A stretch of 64,000 bases of DNA from Acidobacteriota bacterium (GTDB taxonomy: Bacteria; Acidobacteriota; Blastocatellia; UBA7656): positions 32,165 through 96,164 of the forward strand of contig JBFMDH010000030.1 in the NCBI GenBank assembly GCA_040754075.1, given 5' to 3'. Numbering within the stretch: position 1 is the stretch's first letter; every line of letters begins with the position of its first letter. Under the pieces are notes generated by a model. That model did no database searches, was not told the DNA's origin, and was given only the letters and a program-made list of their open reading frames with translations. The position numbers and the translations under genes were made by a program. This document shows positions 55,201 to 61,015 of this stretch, one piece after another.

Positions 55201-56014
55201 GGTTCACGGATTAACTGTATTGACTCAGGGTAAAAATTCTGAACTGCCCGATACGATAAGTGTTGCTGAGGTTATTAAGAGAATTCTATCGGGTTCAGAC
55301 GAGGAGGCTAAATCTCCTTTAGCTGACTTATTCAATGATAGTGGTTTGAGGATGAATGCATTGAACTCTTATTTAGGCGGTGAAAGATTTGGGGGATTTT
55401 CTTGTGTGATAAAAGGTGAAGAAATAGAAATTCCTTCCTCAAATACTCTTCATGAAATAGTTCGTCAGGCGCTTGAAAATTTGAAGGAAAATCCAAATCA
55501 GAGTTATGAATGGATAAAAATTAATGCAATAGTTGGAGACTCACCAATTTACGAAGATTTACAAGATGATTTCATGAAATTTTTGGAAGATATAAATATC
55601 GAATCAATTTATAAAGTAGATACTGCTACAGCAAGAGTCGCCCTTCGCATTGCAGCAAGCCAACTAATTTATGAAGGTAAGGAAGAACTCCGCTCGCGGT
55701 TTGAAGAAAGCCTATTGCGTCTTATCAAATTTGAACTGGCTAATAATTCCGAAAAAGCTTTAAGCGAAAAACTTGATGAAGTTGAATTTTCGACGACGGA
55801 TACTCTGAATACTGCTTTAATGCTTTCATCTAGAACAAGCGATTCCCAAACAATTAACAAACTGCTCTCCCAAATAATTTATATTAATCCGGGATTCGCT
55901 GATTACTTTGCTTATTTTAGTTTGAAATCTGTTTTAGAACTACCGGTTTCACAATTGCAAGGCTTATGGCAAGTGCTATTAACCTTGCGTGCTTGTAGCA
56001 AAAATGCACTGTGA
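49250..56014 (+). CDS. Giant protein: nucleosidase (PNP/MTAN) domain, long helical-repeat region, PIN-like region
   Basis: This 2254-residue protein has no signal peptide or membrane segment. Residues about 15-256 form a nucleoside phosphorylase/MTAN-type domain: AILTAIEIERKAV with Glu27, LLLAGIAAA, GLGDIILG, AIEMESYGFAEAV with Glu206, and IRSICDRAD with Asp231. These are the positions of Glu12, Glu174 and Asp197 in E. coli MTA/SAH nucleosidase, so catalysis is plausible. Residues about 330-1000 are TPR-like helical pairs. Residues about 1040-1400 look PIN-like: LHLDITSLILAADLGIL (Asp1045), then DVFCIDDRF (Asp1325, 1330, 1331) and VPIIGMNEILLAL. The C-terminal 850 residues are mixed helical, without a named domain. 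The gene is AT-rich, stands alone, and lacks a clear ribosome site. A conflict/defence role is inferred, not shown. Confidence 0.82.
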   Translation: MRINFALKQKDEYPPIDFAILTAIEIERKAVCEAFELSDKHRIQRRGRWYWRGRVELENGYFYEIVVTQPTDMSNIPMALLTQEVIEHWEPQALLLAGIAAAASNKVGLGDIILGRQIYYYERGKITPTGKSPEPIIVETDVILLDAAIKSLEWTCNLTTSRPDNKNTIPQIHVGAIACGEKVIADKSTRKLIAEPNRKILAIEMESYGFAEAVRQSLLRPRFLVIRSICDRADPKKNDKWHSYAAAAVASFVKHYIKGRPLEPRSFETIDEKLKSITSHSTSESLYEKPLDTNLISNNLSEEVKGSVNAVDSQLEDLVSALSQEKDERIDEIREKFKAGKVRDAYNLLQEMQNESSWKLLHSSVRAKALRAMVSFTLDIEDDFDKAKDYASQARELAPQYDDSNVRALLLYYDQKILEALHEVTNPKTTDAFNLKVHFLLILGRVDEAFNCLEKLPSEIIPDIETKRLKALALIIKGELQEAENELREVISQSPHRDSVQALSAILDYFSGLSPAVVPKHLVNRPEPMDWTLVKQDEQSQERFRIAEQKFLNLITNTQRDEGYKESLEIWRLACLANDLTRQEEAITFCKELLLKDPANHHALIWAIVRDFNIDLSVSEDALRRSILGESEDADKDASIAEKIIVLIVLYRKSGRTGEALELLEQQKELFKDIGAENRWAFWKSQILVLSDQPEKAITLATRINDEAIRRRTTAMALQAIAARTNDWQPYFEYLEECYRETGGGDYLFELCYLKAKQNDWIYILHYIPDLIERVSTPYAIHLAATSLWYANAPEKALELLDAHIHKFPKGILPSETWRLRIHCQVKTGNLSSAIKDAEGLVHEDDSTENLITLLEILRQVGDIKGLLLVARRIINREDVNPRNLIYTARLVKLEDINLAKDFWHRAKERAIFEDPDFVANLIMQGFELGLEEEVGPLFLYMQKFAEKGEGPMRVYDIVQVSDWSQKRTKFLEEVWENYSRGNIPIHFLANQQNIPMVNFFHGIPENNRTNPDPIRQPIIFARHGGKIVNRFVAENSRGWRLHLDITSLILAADLGILDKLEQQFSPIRISKEVPHSLRDQQEKLKPHQPTRILNNKNILKLLEQKRLKPFPDEANTFEGRNALSQQLGQLWAWAFAKSHEVNGCVVDFLPLTKWNSFKEIVSLSDEEKKYVINCRTLVESLKGKLSITNYEKTLNKLGQEGTKTILPDLPPLGSPLFLVKNIADVLVGANLLEIVCDNFQVFVDPTHIQYVKGENSENERRAELEEWLKSRADRLSLGLQNGLYEFVVPLRVEEVDGGTEEPEINDLDFNSVKDMLAYPPHEGDVFCIDDRFVNSYSRRDNVPIIGMNEILLALFLKNEISESEFYEKLLRLRAGNFRYIPINSKEILYHLSKASVSDGVLIETKELSIIRRYLAACFLDSERLQRPPMPEGSPNPFGEMAFVQETVSAIKRAIVAGWVDESVSLDIAEARADWLLNNLYTGAFGAYHLTSYFHSRTIDSDINLLGLDLSEFFILGKGIYLQTNIRDSSRRRHFFLWLDSRLTSRRFKSDPQTLIVTTNCLKQLVISSEASRVNNKESEKIIRAITQIWILDLPESLRRGFETDPNILNDLGIQTSAIQEIDSYVFTFNQFWTKFEKVINGHEVQIIARNPHTKLTFIRVDSERKDNVFIQVKNEAGEVVGRWTNPLWRLLSKDRREREKLLRINRFWFDCDKEVFDKETKKIASLKVAVKRVERVLSWQNKSMEFFYQSLHQKLLDMSEFQWEDLIPTNFEGLLQHYRLTELKIAEEDFPTVLSKSSLALLEEEGLVSTIERLACLPVQIPENVIKAVSMLPSQERIALIEDCLVRFGSPVSILNLIDIVLRSAPDDEVAIKLAQTCLSELCDDEKGKLQFQLFKEILRFVNDEFGYSYRNEAISIKSRLAMIWAHTSRLHNIFHCAAAIPDKLAEGFKRQDRQMSLEIVNREPLYWNDILHPYRINRTHILVHGLTVLTQGKNSELPDTISVAEVIKRILSGSDEEAKSPLADLFNDSGLRMNALNSYLGGERFGGFSCVIKGEEIEIPSSNTLHEIVRQALENLKENPNQSYEWIKINAIVGDSPIYEDLQDDFMKFLEDINIESIYKVDTATARVALRIAASQLIYEGKEELRSRFEESLLRLIKFELANNSEKALSEKLDEVEFSTTDTLNTALMLSSRTSDSQTINKLLSQIIYINPGFADYFAYFSLKSVLELPVSQLQGLWQVLLTLRACSKNAL

Positions 56015-56030
56015 GTATTTAGAAAACTAT

Positions 56031-56966
56031 TTACGATGCAAGTGCATTCACATGCGCTCTGACGGTTTCGCCTAACGTATCAAGATTGTACCCACCTTCG
56101 AGCATTGAAATGACGCGACCTTTGGCGTGGCGTTCGGCAAGTTCCATCACTTCTTTGGTCATCTCGGCATAATCCGAATCTTCGAGCATCAAACCGCCGA
56201 GCGGGTCGCCGAGTCGTGAATCGAATCCTGCGGAAATAACAATTAAATCGGGCGAAAAATGATTCTCAATCAATTTCAAGGCTTCGGAAAATGCCTGACG
56301 ATGTTCGCGCGCCGGGGTGTGTGCGTGAAGCGGGATATTTAGCGTTGTGCCTTCGCCTTTGCCTTCGCCGGTTTCGGTGCGCGCTCCCGTGCCCGGATAG
56401 TAAGGGTATTGATGCGTAGAAAAGAAAAAGACCGACGGGTCGCGATAGAAAATATCCTGTGTGCCATTGCCGTGATGCACATCCCAATCAATAATCAAAA
56501 CTCGTTCGGCTCCGTATCGCGCCTGCGCATAACGCGCCCCGATGGCGACATTATTAAACAGACAAAAACCCATCGCTCGTCCGGGCGTGGCGTGATGACC
56601 GGGCGGGCGAACGAAGGCGAAAGCGTTTTGCGCTTCACCGGTCATCACCAGGTCAACCGCTTTGATGGCTGCGCCCGCCGCGAGTTTTGCGACATTGAAT
56701 GAGCGTTGACAGATGACCGTATCCAAATCAATGAACGGCAATCCCCGGTCGCAAAAACTGCGAACCTGACCGAGCAATTGTTCGCTGTGACACCGCAGAA
56801 TATCGTCATCGGTGGCTTCAACCGGCGAAAGTTTCTGCACGCGGCATTGCAGCGCGTCATCCTGCGCGAGCGCCGCAGAAATCGCCCTGAGCCTTGCGGC
56901 ATTTTCAGGATGATGTCCGGTTTCATGTAATAAATAATCGGGCGTATAAATCAGGGCGGTGGTCAT
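56031..56966 (-). CDS. Histone deacetylase/acetoin-utilisation-family hydrolase
   Basis: This 311-residue zinc hydrolase of the arginase/HDAC fold starts TTALIYTPDYLLHETGHHPE. It contains FVRPPGHHATPGRAMGFCLF with the catalytic His pair, LIIDWDVHHGNGTQDIFY with the zinc Asp and His, HQYPYYPGTGA, SAGFDSRLGDPLGG with a second zinc Asp, and MLEGGYNLDTLG. All active-site residues are present. Bacterial members deacetylate small molecules such as polyamines or acetylated proteins, and the substrate is unknown. The ATG at 56966 fits the family start. The longer frame from 56996 adds ten residues without a ribosome site. It is convergent with the 2254-residue gene, 16 bp apart. Confidence 0.92.
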   Translation of the reverse strand: MTTALIYTPDYLLHETGHHPENAARLRAISAALAQDDALQCRVQKLSPVEATDDDILRCHSEQLLGQVRSFCDRGLPFIDLDTVICQRSFNVAKLAAGAAIKAVDLVMTGEAQNAFAFVRPPGHHATPGRAMGFCLFNNVAIGARYAQARYGAERVLIIDWDVHHGNGTQDIFYRDPSVFFFSTHQYPYYPGTGARTETGEGKGEGTTLNIPLHAHTPAREHRQAFSEALKLIENHFSPDLIVISAGFDSRLGDPLGGLMLEDSDYAEMTKEVMELAERHAKGRVISMLEGGYNLDTLGETVRAHVNALAS

Positions 56967-57217
56967 AAGCAGACATTTTAGGGAATAACCATTCATTCGT
57001 CATCAGACATTTGCGAAATTCAATAATTTTAAAACGCCAAGACACGATTGAATGGTTGAATGCCATAGACCCTCATAAAATCATAAGCTGAAACGTGGTT
57101 AGGCGAGACTTCGTAAGGGAGAATGCTGGAAAATTATTTCAAAAATAAAAATTCTGAAACCTTTTCAAAGCGTCTGTCACTTACAGAGCGAACTTAGGAT
57201 GCAGAGGCAAATAAATA

Positions 57218-57835
57218 ATGGCAGCCTTGAGGCTCGTAAGGACTGAAAATAGACGCGCTGAGATTTTGATGAATAGCTCAATGGAACTAATCGCGCGAGT
57301 TCGCAGCGGCGAAGATGACGCTTTCAGGCAGATTTTTGACCGCTACGCCAGACCTGTCATCAGCTTTATTTATGATATGGTCGGGCAGCGTGAACTCGCC
57401 GAAGAGTTGGCTCAGGAAACCTTTGTGCGCGCCTATAAAGGCATCCACGCGCTCAGGGATGACACCAAACTTTCGACGTGGTTATTTGGCATTGCCAAAA
57501 ACGTGGCGCGTGAATCGCTGCGTTCGCGTTGGAAAGATAACAGCAAAGTTGAAATGGAAGACGATGGCGTAATGCAACTCAGTGATAAAGAGCTGTTGCC
57601 GGATGACCAGTTAATCAATAAAGAGTTGAATGGCGTAATTCACGAAGCCCTTGCCAAACTCGATGATGATAAACGCGAGGTCTTTACTTTGAAGGTCTTC
57701 CATCAACGCAGCTATGAAGAGATTGCCGAAATCACGGGCTTTTCCATTCCTAAGCTCAAAACGGATTTACATAGAGCGCGGGCTGAGATGCGACGCCGCA
57801 TTCAACCCTACCTGGGAGTCGGTTATGAAATGTGA
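57218..57835 (+). CDS. ECF-type RNA polymerase sigma factor
   Basis: This 205-residue protein has sigma region 2 (SGEDDAFRQIFDRYARPVIS, then AEELAQETFVRAYKGIHALR, STWLFGIAKNVARESLRSRW) and region 4 (DKREVFTLKVFHQRSYEEIA, then FSIPKLKTDLHRARAEMRRR) with the short linker of extracytoplasmic-function sigma factors. It directs transcription to an envelope-stress regulon. The stop codon overlaps the start of the zinc-finger anti-sigma gene. The ATG at 57218 is used; an ATG at 57269 (MNSSMELIARV) would give a more standard N-terminus and is equally possible. Two DUF4097 genes and a DUF5916 gene follow and are its likely targets. Confidence 0.93.
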   Translation: MAALRLVRTENRRAEILMNSSMELIARVRSGEDDAFRQIFDRYARPVISFIYDMVGQRELAEELAQETFVRAYKGIHALRDDTKLSTWLFGIAKNVARESLRSRWKDNSKVEMEDDGVMQLSDKELLPDDQLINKELNGVIHEALAKLDDDKREVFTLKVFHQRSYEEIAEITGFSIPKLKTDLHRARAEMRRRIQPYLGVGYEM

Positions 57836-58745
57836 AGATTGCCTTGATGTAATCGAAGAATATTTTGACAGAGAGCTTGACGCCGAATCTTCAAACGAAG
57901 TTGCCGGGCATTTGAAAACCTGTGCGATGTGCAAAGAGGTTTTTGAATCGCTCAAACAGGAGCAGGTGATTTACGCCGCCTACAAACGCGAGGTTGAAGT
58001 AACGTCGGCGCTCTGGCAGGGCATTGAAGCGCGTATCAAGCAGGAAGCCGTTCAACCGGTCGTCGTGAAAGAATCGGTTGTCGAATCGGTCGGCGTGTTG
58101 GCGCGATTGCGAAACTTTTTTGTGGAAACGCTCCGCGCGCCGCGCATGAGTTTCGCGCTTGCCGCCGCACTGGTTATCGTCGCCGTTGGCATCACGGTTG
58201 TGGTGATGAATTACCTCAATTCGCGTTCGGGCAATCAACCAGCTTATACGGCGGGTGGCAATCCGCAGGTTGCGCCAACCCCTGCCCCGCAGAATCAACC
58301 GGGTAATAATGGGCAGGTTGCACAAAGTCCGTCACCGACTACGGATAATCCGGGAGAAGATAACCTTGCGCTTCCCAAGAAAGAATCGACTGAAATGGCT
58401 GGAAGACCGAAACTTGTGAAGGCTCCCATTGAAAAAGTCAATCCGGCGATGAATGCGCAGCCGTTAGTCAGCTCAAGCAAAACAGCGGAAAAATTGTTGC
58501 GCGATGCCGAACAGAAATATTTAGCCGCGATTACGATTTTGCAGCGCGATTACAACAAACGTCGCCCGCAACTGGATTCCGAATTCGTAGCCAAAATGGA
58601 TGCGGCATTGAAAACCATTGATAATACGATTGCCGAGACTCGAAAGGCTGTGCAGAAAAACCCCGATGACCCGATTGCTTTGCAATATATGCTGACTGCC
58701 TATGCGAAAAAAGTCGAAGTCCTCAGAGGCGTCACGGGAAGTTAA
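57825..58745 (+). CDS. Zinc-finger (zf-HC2) anti-sigma factor
   Basis: This 306-residue membrane protein begins with a zf-HC2 domain: KCEDCLDVIEEYFDRELDAE, then HLKTCAMCKEVF, giving the His-x3-Cys-x2-Cys zinc site that binds ECF sigma factors. A single membrane segment (FALAAALVIVAVGITVVVMN) lies near residues 110-130. The periplasmic part is Pro/Gln/Asn-rich and then helical (KLLRDAEQKYLAAITILQRD). It would hold the sigma factor encoded just upstream until a signal is sensed. The ATG at 57825 overlaps the sigma gene and has GGGAG 6 bp before it. The longer frame from 57714 is the sigma gene in another frame. Confidence 0.88.
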   Translation: MKCEDCLDVIEEYFDRELDAESSNEVAGHLKTCAMCKEVFESLKQEQVIYAAYKREVEVTSALWQGIEARIKQEAVQPVVVKESVVESVGVLARLRNFFVETLRAPRMSFALAAALVIVAVGITVVVMNYLNSRSGNQPAYTAGGNPQVAPTPAPQNQPGNNGQVAQSPSPTTDNPGEDNLALPKKESTEMAGRPKLVKAPIEKVNPAMNAQPLVSSSKTAEKLLRDAEQKYLAAITILQRDYNKRRPQLDSEFVAKMDAALKTIDNTIAETRKAVQKNPDDPIALQYMLTAYAKKVEVLRGVTGS

Positions 58746-58761
58746 GCTCAAGGAACAAGGT

Positions 58762-59709
58762 ATGAGAACGAGAACATTATTTATTGCAATCCTCACACTG
58801 TTCACTTTGAACATCGTGGGCATTGCGCAACAAAATTCCGGTCAAGCGGTCATTCGTGAACGCAGCGTCAATCAAACGCGCGTTGAACGTGAAGACCTGA
58901 GACAAGGTCGCGAAGAACAACGCGAACGTCGTCGCAACCTGGAGGTCTGGAGCGATGACCGCGAACCCATGCAGGAAGCTGAAGTCGTTAAGCTCAAAGT
59001 CGAACGCGGCGGCAAAGTGGTGATTGAAAATTTTCACGGCGATGTGACCGTCAATGGCGCTGATGGCGAAATGTTGGAAGCCAAAGGCGAAGGCGATGAC
59101 GACAAAGTGATGCTCGGCTATCGCGTCAGCGGCTCGACGGTTTTCATCAAACGCTCATTGCTGAAAGGTCAACACCGGGGCGGCGAAACCAACATTCAAG
59201 TTTCTTTACCGCGTTATGCGGGAGTGCAGGTTTCGGTCATCACCGGCACCGCGACGATTTCAAAAATTGACGGCGAAATCAAAGCCAATGTGGTGTCGGG
59301 CGATTTGGTATTGAACTGCGTGAAAGGGCAGGTGAAAGCCAATAGCGTCAGCGGCTCTGTTGAAATCAACGGCGCGACGGGCAATGTTGATGCCGAAGCC
59401 GTAAGCGGCGATGTCACCTTAAAAACCGAAATTCGCCTGAGCGGCGTTTACAACCTGAAATCCATGTCGGGCGATGTCGCGATGATGATGCCGGAAAAGA
59501 GCGCGGGGTTTACCGCAACGCTAACGACCTTTAATGGCGACCTCGAAACCGATTTTCCATTAAAGCTCGAATCGACCACCCAGACCAGTGGCATGAATCG
59601 GCGCATTGTCGGCAAATATGGCGACGGACAGGCGCGCGTCGTGCTCAATTCGTTTAACGGCACAGCATCCATCAAGAAAGCCACCGGCGCTTTCGATAAT
59701 TGCAAATAA
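58762..59709 (+). CDS. DUF4097-family exported beta-repeat protein (first copy)
   Basis: This 315-residue protein has a signal peptide (MRTRTLFIAILTLFTLNIVG). A highly charged stretch (RVEREDLRQGREEQRERRRN) follows the signal. A DUF4097 beta-solenoid-like region comes after it, with recurring turns V-S-G-D/S (ANVVSGDLVLNCVKGQVKAN, SVSGSVEINGATGNVDAEAV, SGDVTLKT). DUF4097 proteins are common targets or sensors of envelope-stress sigma systems, and the molecular role is unknown. AAGG lies before the ATG at 58762. It is encoded 16 bp after the anti-sigma gene and is probably in its operon. Confidence 0.8.
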   Translation: MRTRTLFIAILTLFTLNIVGIAQQNSGQAVIRERSVNQTRVEREDLRQGREEQRERRRNLEVWSDDREPMQEAEVVKLKVERGGKVVIENFHGDVTVNGADGEMLEAKGEGDDDKVMLGYRVSGSTVFIKRSLLKGQHRGGETNIQVSLPRYAGVQVSVITGTATISKIDGEIKANVVSGDLVLNCVKGQVKANSVSGSVEINGATGNVDAEAVSGDVTLKTEIRLSGVYNLKSMSGDVAMMMPEKSAGFTATLTTFNGDLETDFPLKLESTTQTSGMNRRIVGKYGDGQARVVLNSFNGTASIKKATGAFDNCK

Positions 59710-59713
59710 GCAA

Positions 59714-59810
59714 GGGCGAATCACAGCCGAATTCGCCGCTAACCGAGATTCCGCTTAGACGTAGTCTCTGACCTTGTTAGGCTGGGTGTCGGACGCTACG
59801 TCTAAGTGGA
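59714..59810. repeat. Hairpin-forming spacer between the two DUF4097 genes
   Basis: A 15-bp inverted repeat with one mismatch (TCCGCTTAGACGTAG at 59750-59764, CTACGTCTAAGTGGA at 59796-59810) encloses a 31-nt loop. A smaller GGCGAAT/ATTCGCC stem lies just before it. No T-run follows the larger stem. It could be a mobile palindrome or an RNA processing or attenuation structure. Confidence 0.6.
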
Positions 59811-59844
59811 GCATATCAAGTTTTCTGAATTTAAGGAGAGGATA

Positions 59845-60654
59845 ATGAACAAGAGATTTTCAATCGGGTTAACCCTCGCAGCATTCGTACTGGCTCTGAT
59901 TCCGCACACCCTTGACGCAGCGGCGCAAAAAGATGGTCGCTGGTCTGATGACTTCCCGGAAAAAGATGAGATACATCAGACCTATCAACTTACCGGTGGC
60001 GCGCGCGTTGAAGTCAAAGGTATCAATGGCACTGTGGCTATTGAAACGGCATCCGGCAATACCGCAGAAGTTCACATCGTGCGTTCGGCGAGAACCAAAG
60101 ACGACCTCAACTACGGAAAAGTGATTATCGAACACACGGGCAACAGCCTGGTGGTGCGCGGCGAAAATAAAAAAGAGCGCGGTGAATGGCGCGAAGGTAA
60201 AGATGTTCGTCAGCGCGTGATGTTGAAATTGCCCAGACAAATTGACCTGGCGGTAAACGGCATCAATGGTCGTGTCGGGGTGGGTGAAATCGAAGGGACG
60301 ATCAACCTGAGCGGCATTAATGGTGGAGTCGATGTGGCGCAGGCGGCGAGCACGTCCGACATCAGCGGCATCAACGGCAAAGTGACCATCAACCTGATGC
60401 GCATGAGTGACCGTGGATTGAATATCAGCGGCATCAATGGCGGCGTGGAATTGCGTTTCAATGAAGAGATCAACGCGGATTTGGATGTCAGCGGCGTCAA
60501 TGGCAATGTCGATTCGACGGACTTTCCGATGACCATTCAAGGGAAAATCGAACGCCACAGTTTCAAAGCCAAAATCGGCAACGGCGGTGCGCCGATCAAT
60601 GTTTCGGGCGTCAATGGTCGCGTGAGATTGGTGCGCGCCGGTCGCGCCGGTTAA
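59845..60654 (+). CDS. DUF4097-family exported beta-repeat protein (second copy)
   Basis: This 269-residue protein has a signal peptide (FSIGLTLAAFVLALIPHTLD). Its DUF4097 region has very regular turns: SGINGGVDV, SGINGKVTI, SGINGGVEL, SGVNGNVDS, SGVNGRVRL, about 22-30 residues apart, implying a short parallel beta-helix. It is the second DUF4097 gene in the sigma operon and more regular than the first. No catalytic residues are visible; a structural or sensory role in the envelope is inferred. AAGGAG lies 6 bp before the ATG at 59845. The longer frame from 59806 enters the hairpin spacer and is not used. Confidence 0.82.
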   Translation: MNKRFSIGLTLAAFVLALIPHTLDAAAQKDGRWSDDFPEKDEIHQTYQLTGGARVEVKGINGTVAIETASGNTAEVHIVRSARTKDDLNYGKVIIEHTGNSLVVRGENKKERGEWREGKDVRQRVMLKLPRQIDLAVNGINGRVGVGEIEGTINLSGINGGVDVAQAASTSDISGINGKVTINLMRMSDRGLNISGINGGVELRFNEEINADLDVSGVNGNVDSTDFPMTIQGKIERHSFKAKIGNGGAPINVSGVNGRVRLVRAGRAG

Positions 60655-61015
60655 TGCAATCAGTTCTCCTCCATTACTCACCTACCAAATCAAGTGCGTC
60701 GAATTGGAAACCAACCTTTTCAACTCGGCGCGCTTTTTTTAGCGAAAACCATCAACGAATTTTGTATCCGTCAAGTAGTACATTATGCCGCCTGAATTCT
60801 GATGTTATTTTCGCGAGCCGGTTAAATCATATTGAATATTTGCCTGACATCTGGTTTTTTATAAGCGACTGAAATTTAGGTGACCGGCTACAGGAAATAT
60901 TGAATTTGAGGGAACAAACCTCGGAGTCGAACGTCTAATCTCAGGAAAGCCGGAACGCTGAAAATCAAACCCCTGTTTCAATGGCATTCCACATTCCGCT
61001 CCCAAAGGAAGATGA
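60655..61015. other. Intergenic region before the DUF5916 gene
   Basis: This 361-bp stretch contains the AAAGGAA site of the next gene at its right end. The plus frame 60654-60872 overlaps the previous stop, has no ribosome site and no family features, and is not called. No terminator or promoter is clear. Confidence 0.5.

Noticed and set aside
57140..57200. ECF-type promoter (GAAACCTTTT ... CGTCTG) upstream of the sigma gene
   Set aside because: The two boxes are only about 10 bp apart from AAC to CGTC, while ECF promoters need about 16-17 bp.
59869..60681. 270-codon open frame on the minus strand
   Set aside because: It is antisense to the regular repeat region of the DUF4097 gene and has no ribosome site or family motif.
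60654..60872. 72-codon frame after the second DUF4097 gene
   Set aside because: It overlaps the preceding stop, lacks a ribosome site and has unremarkable composition.
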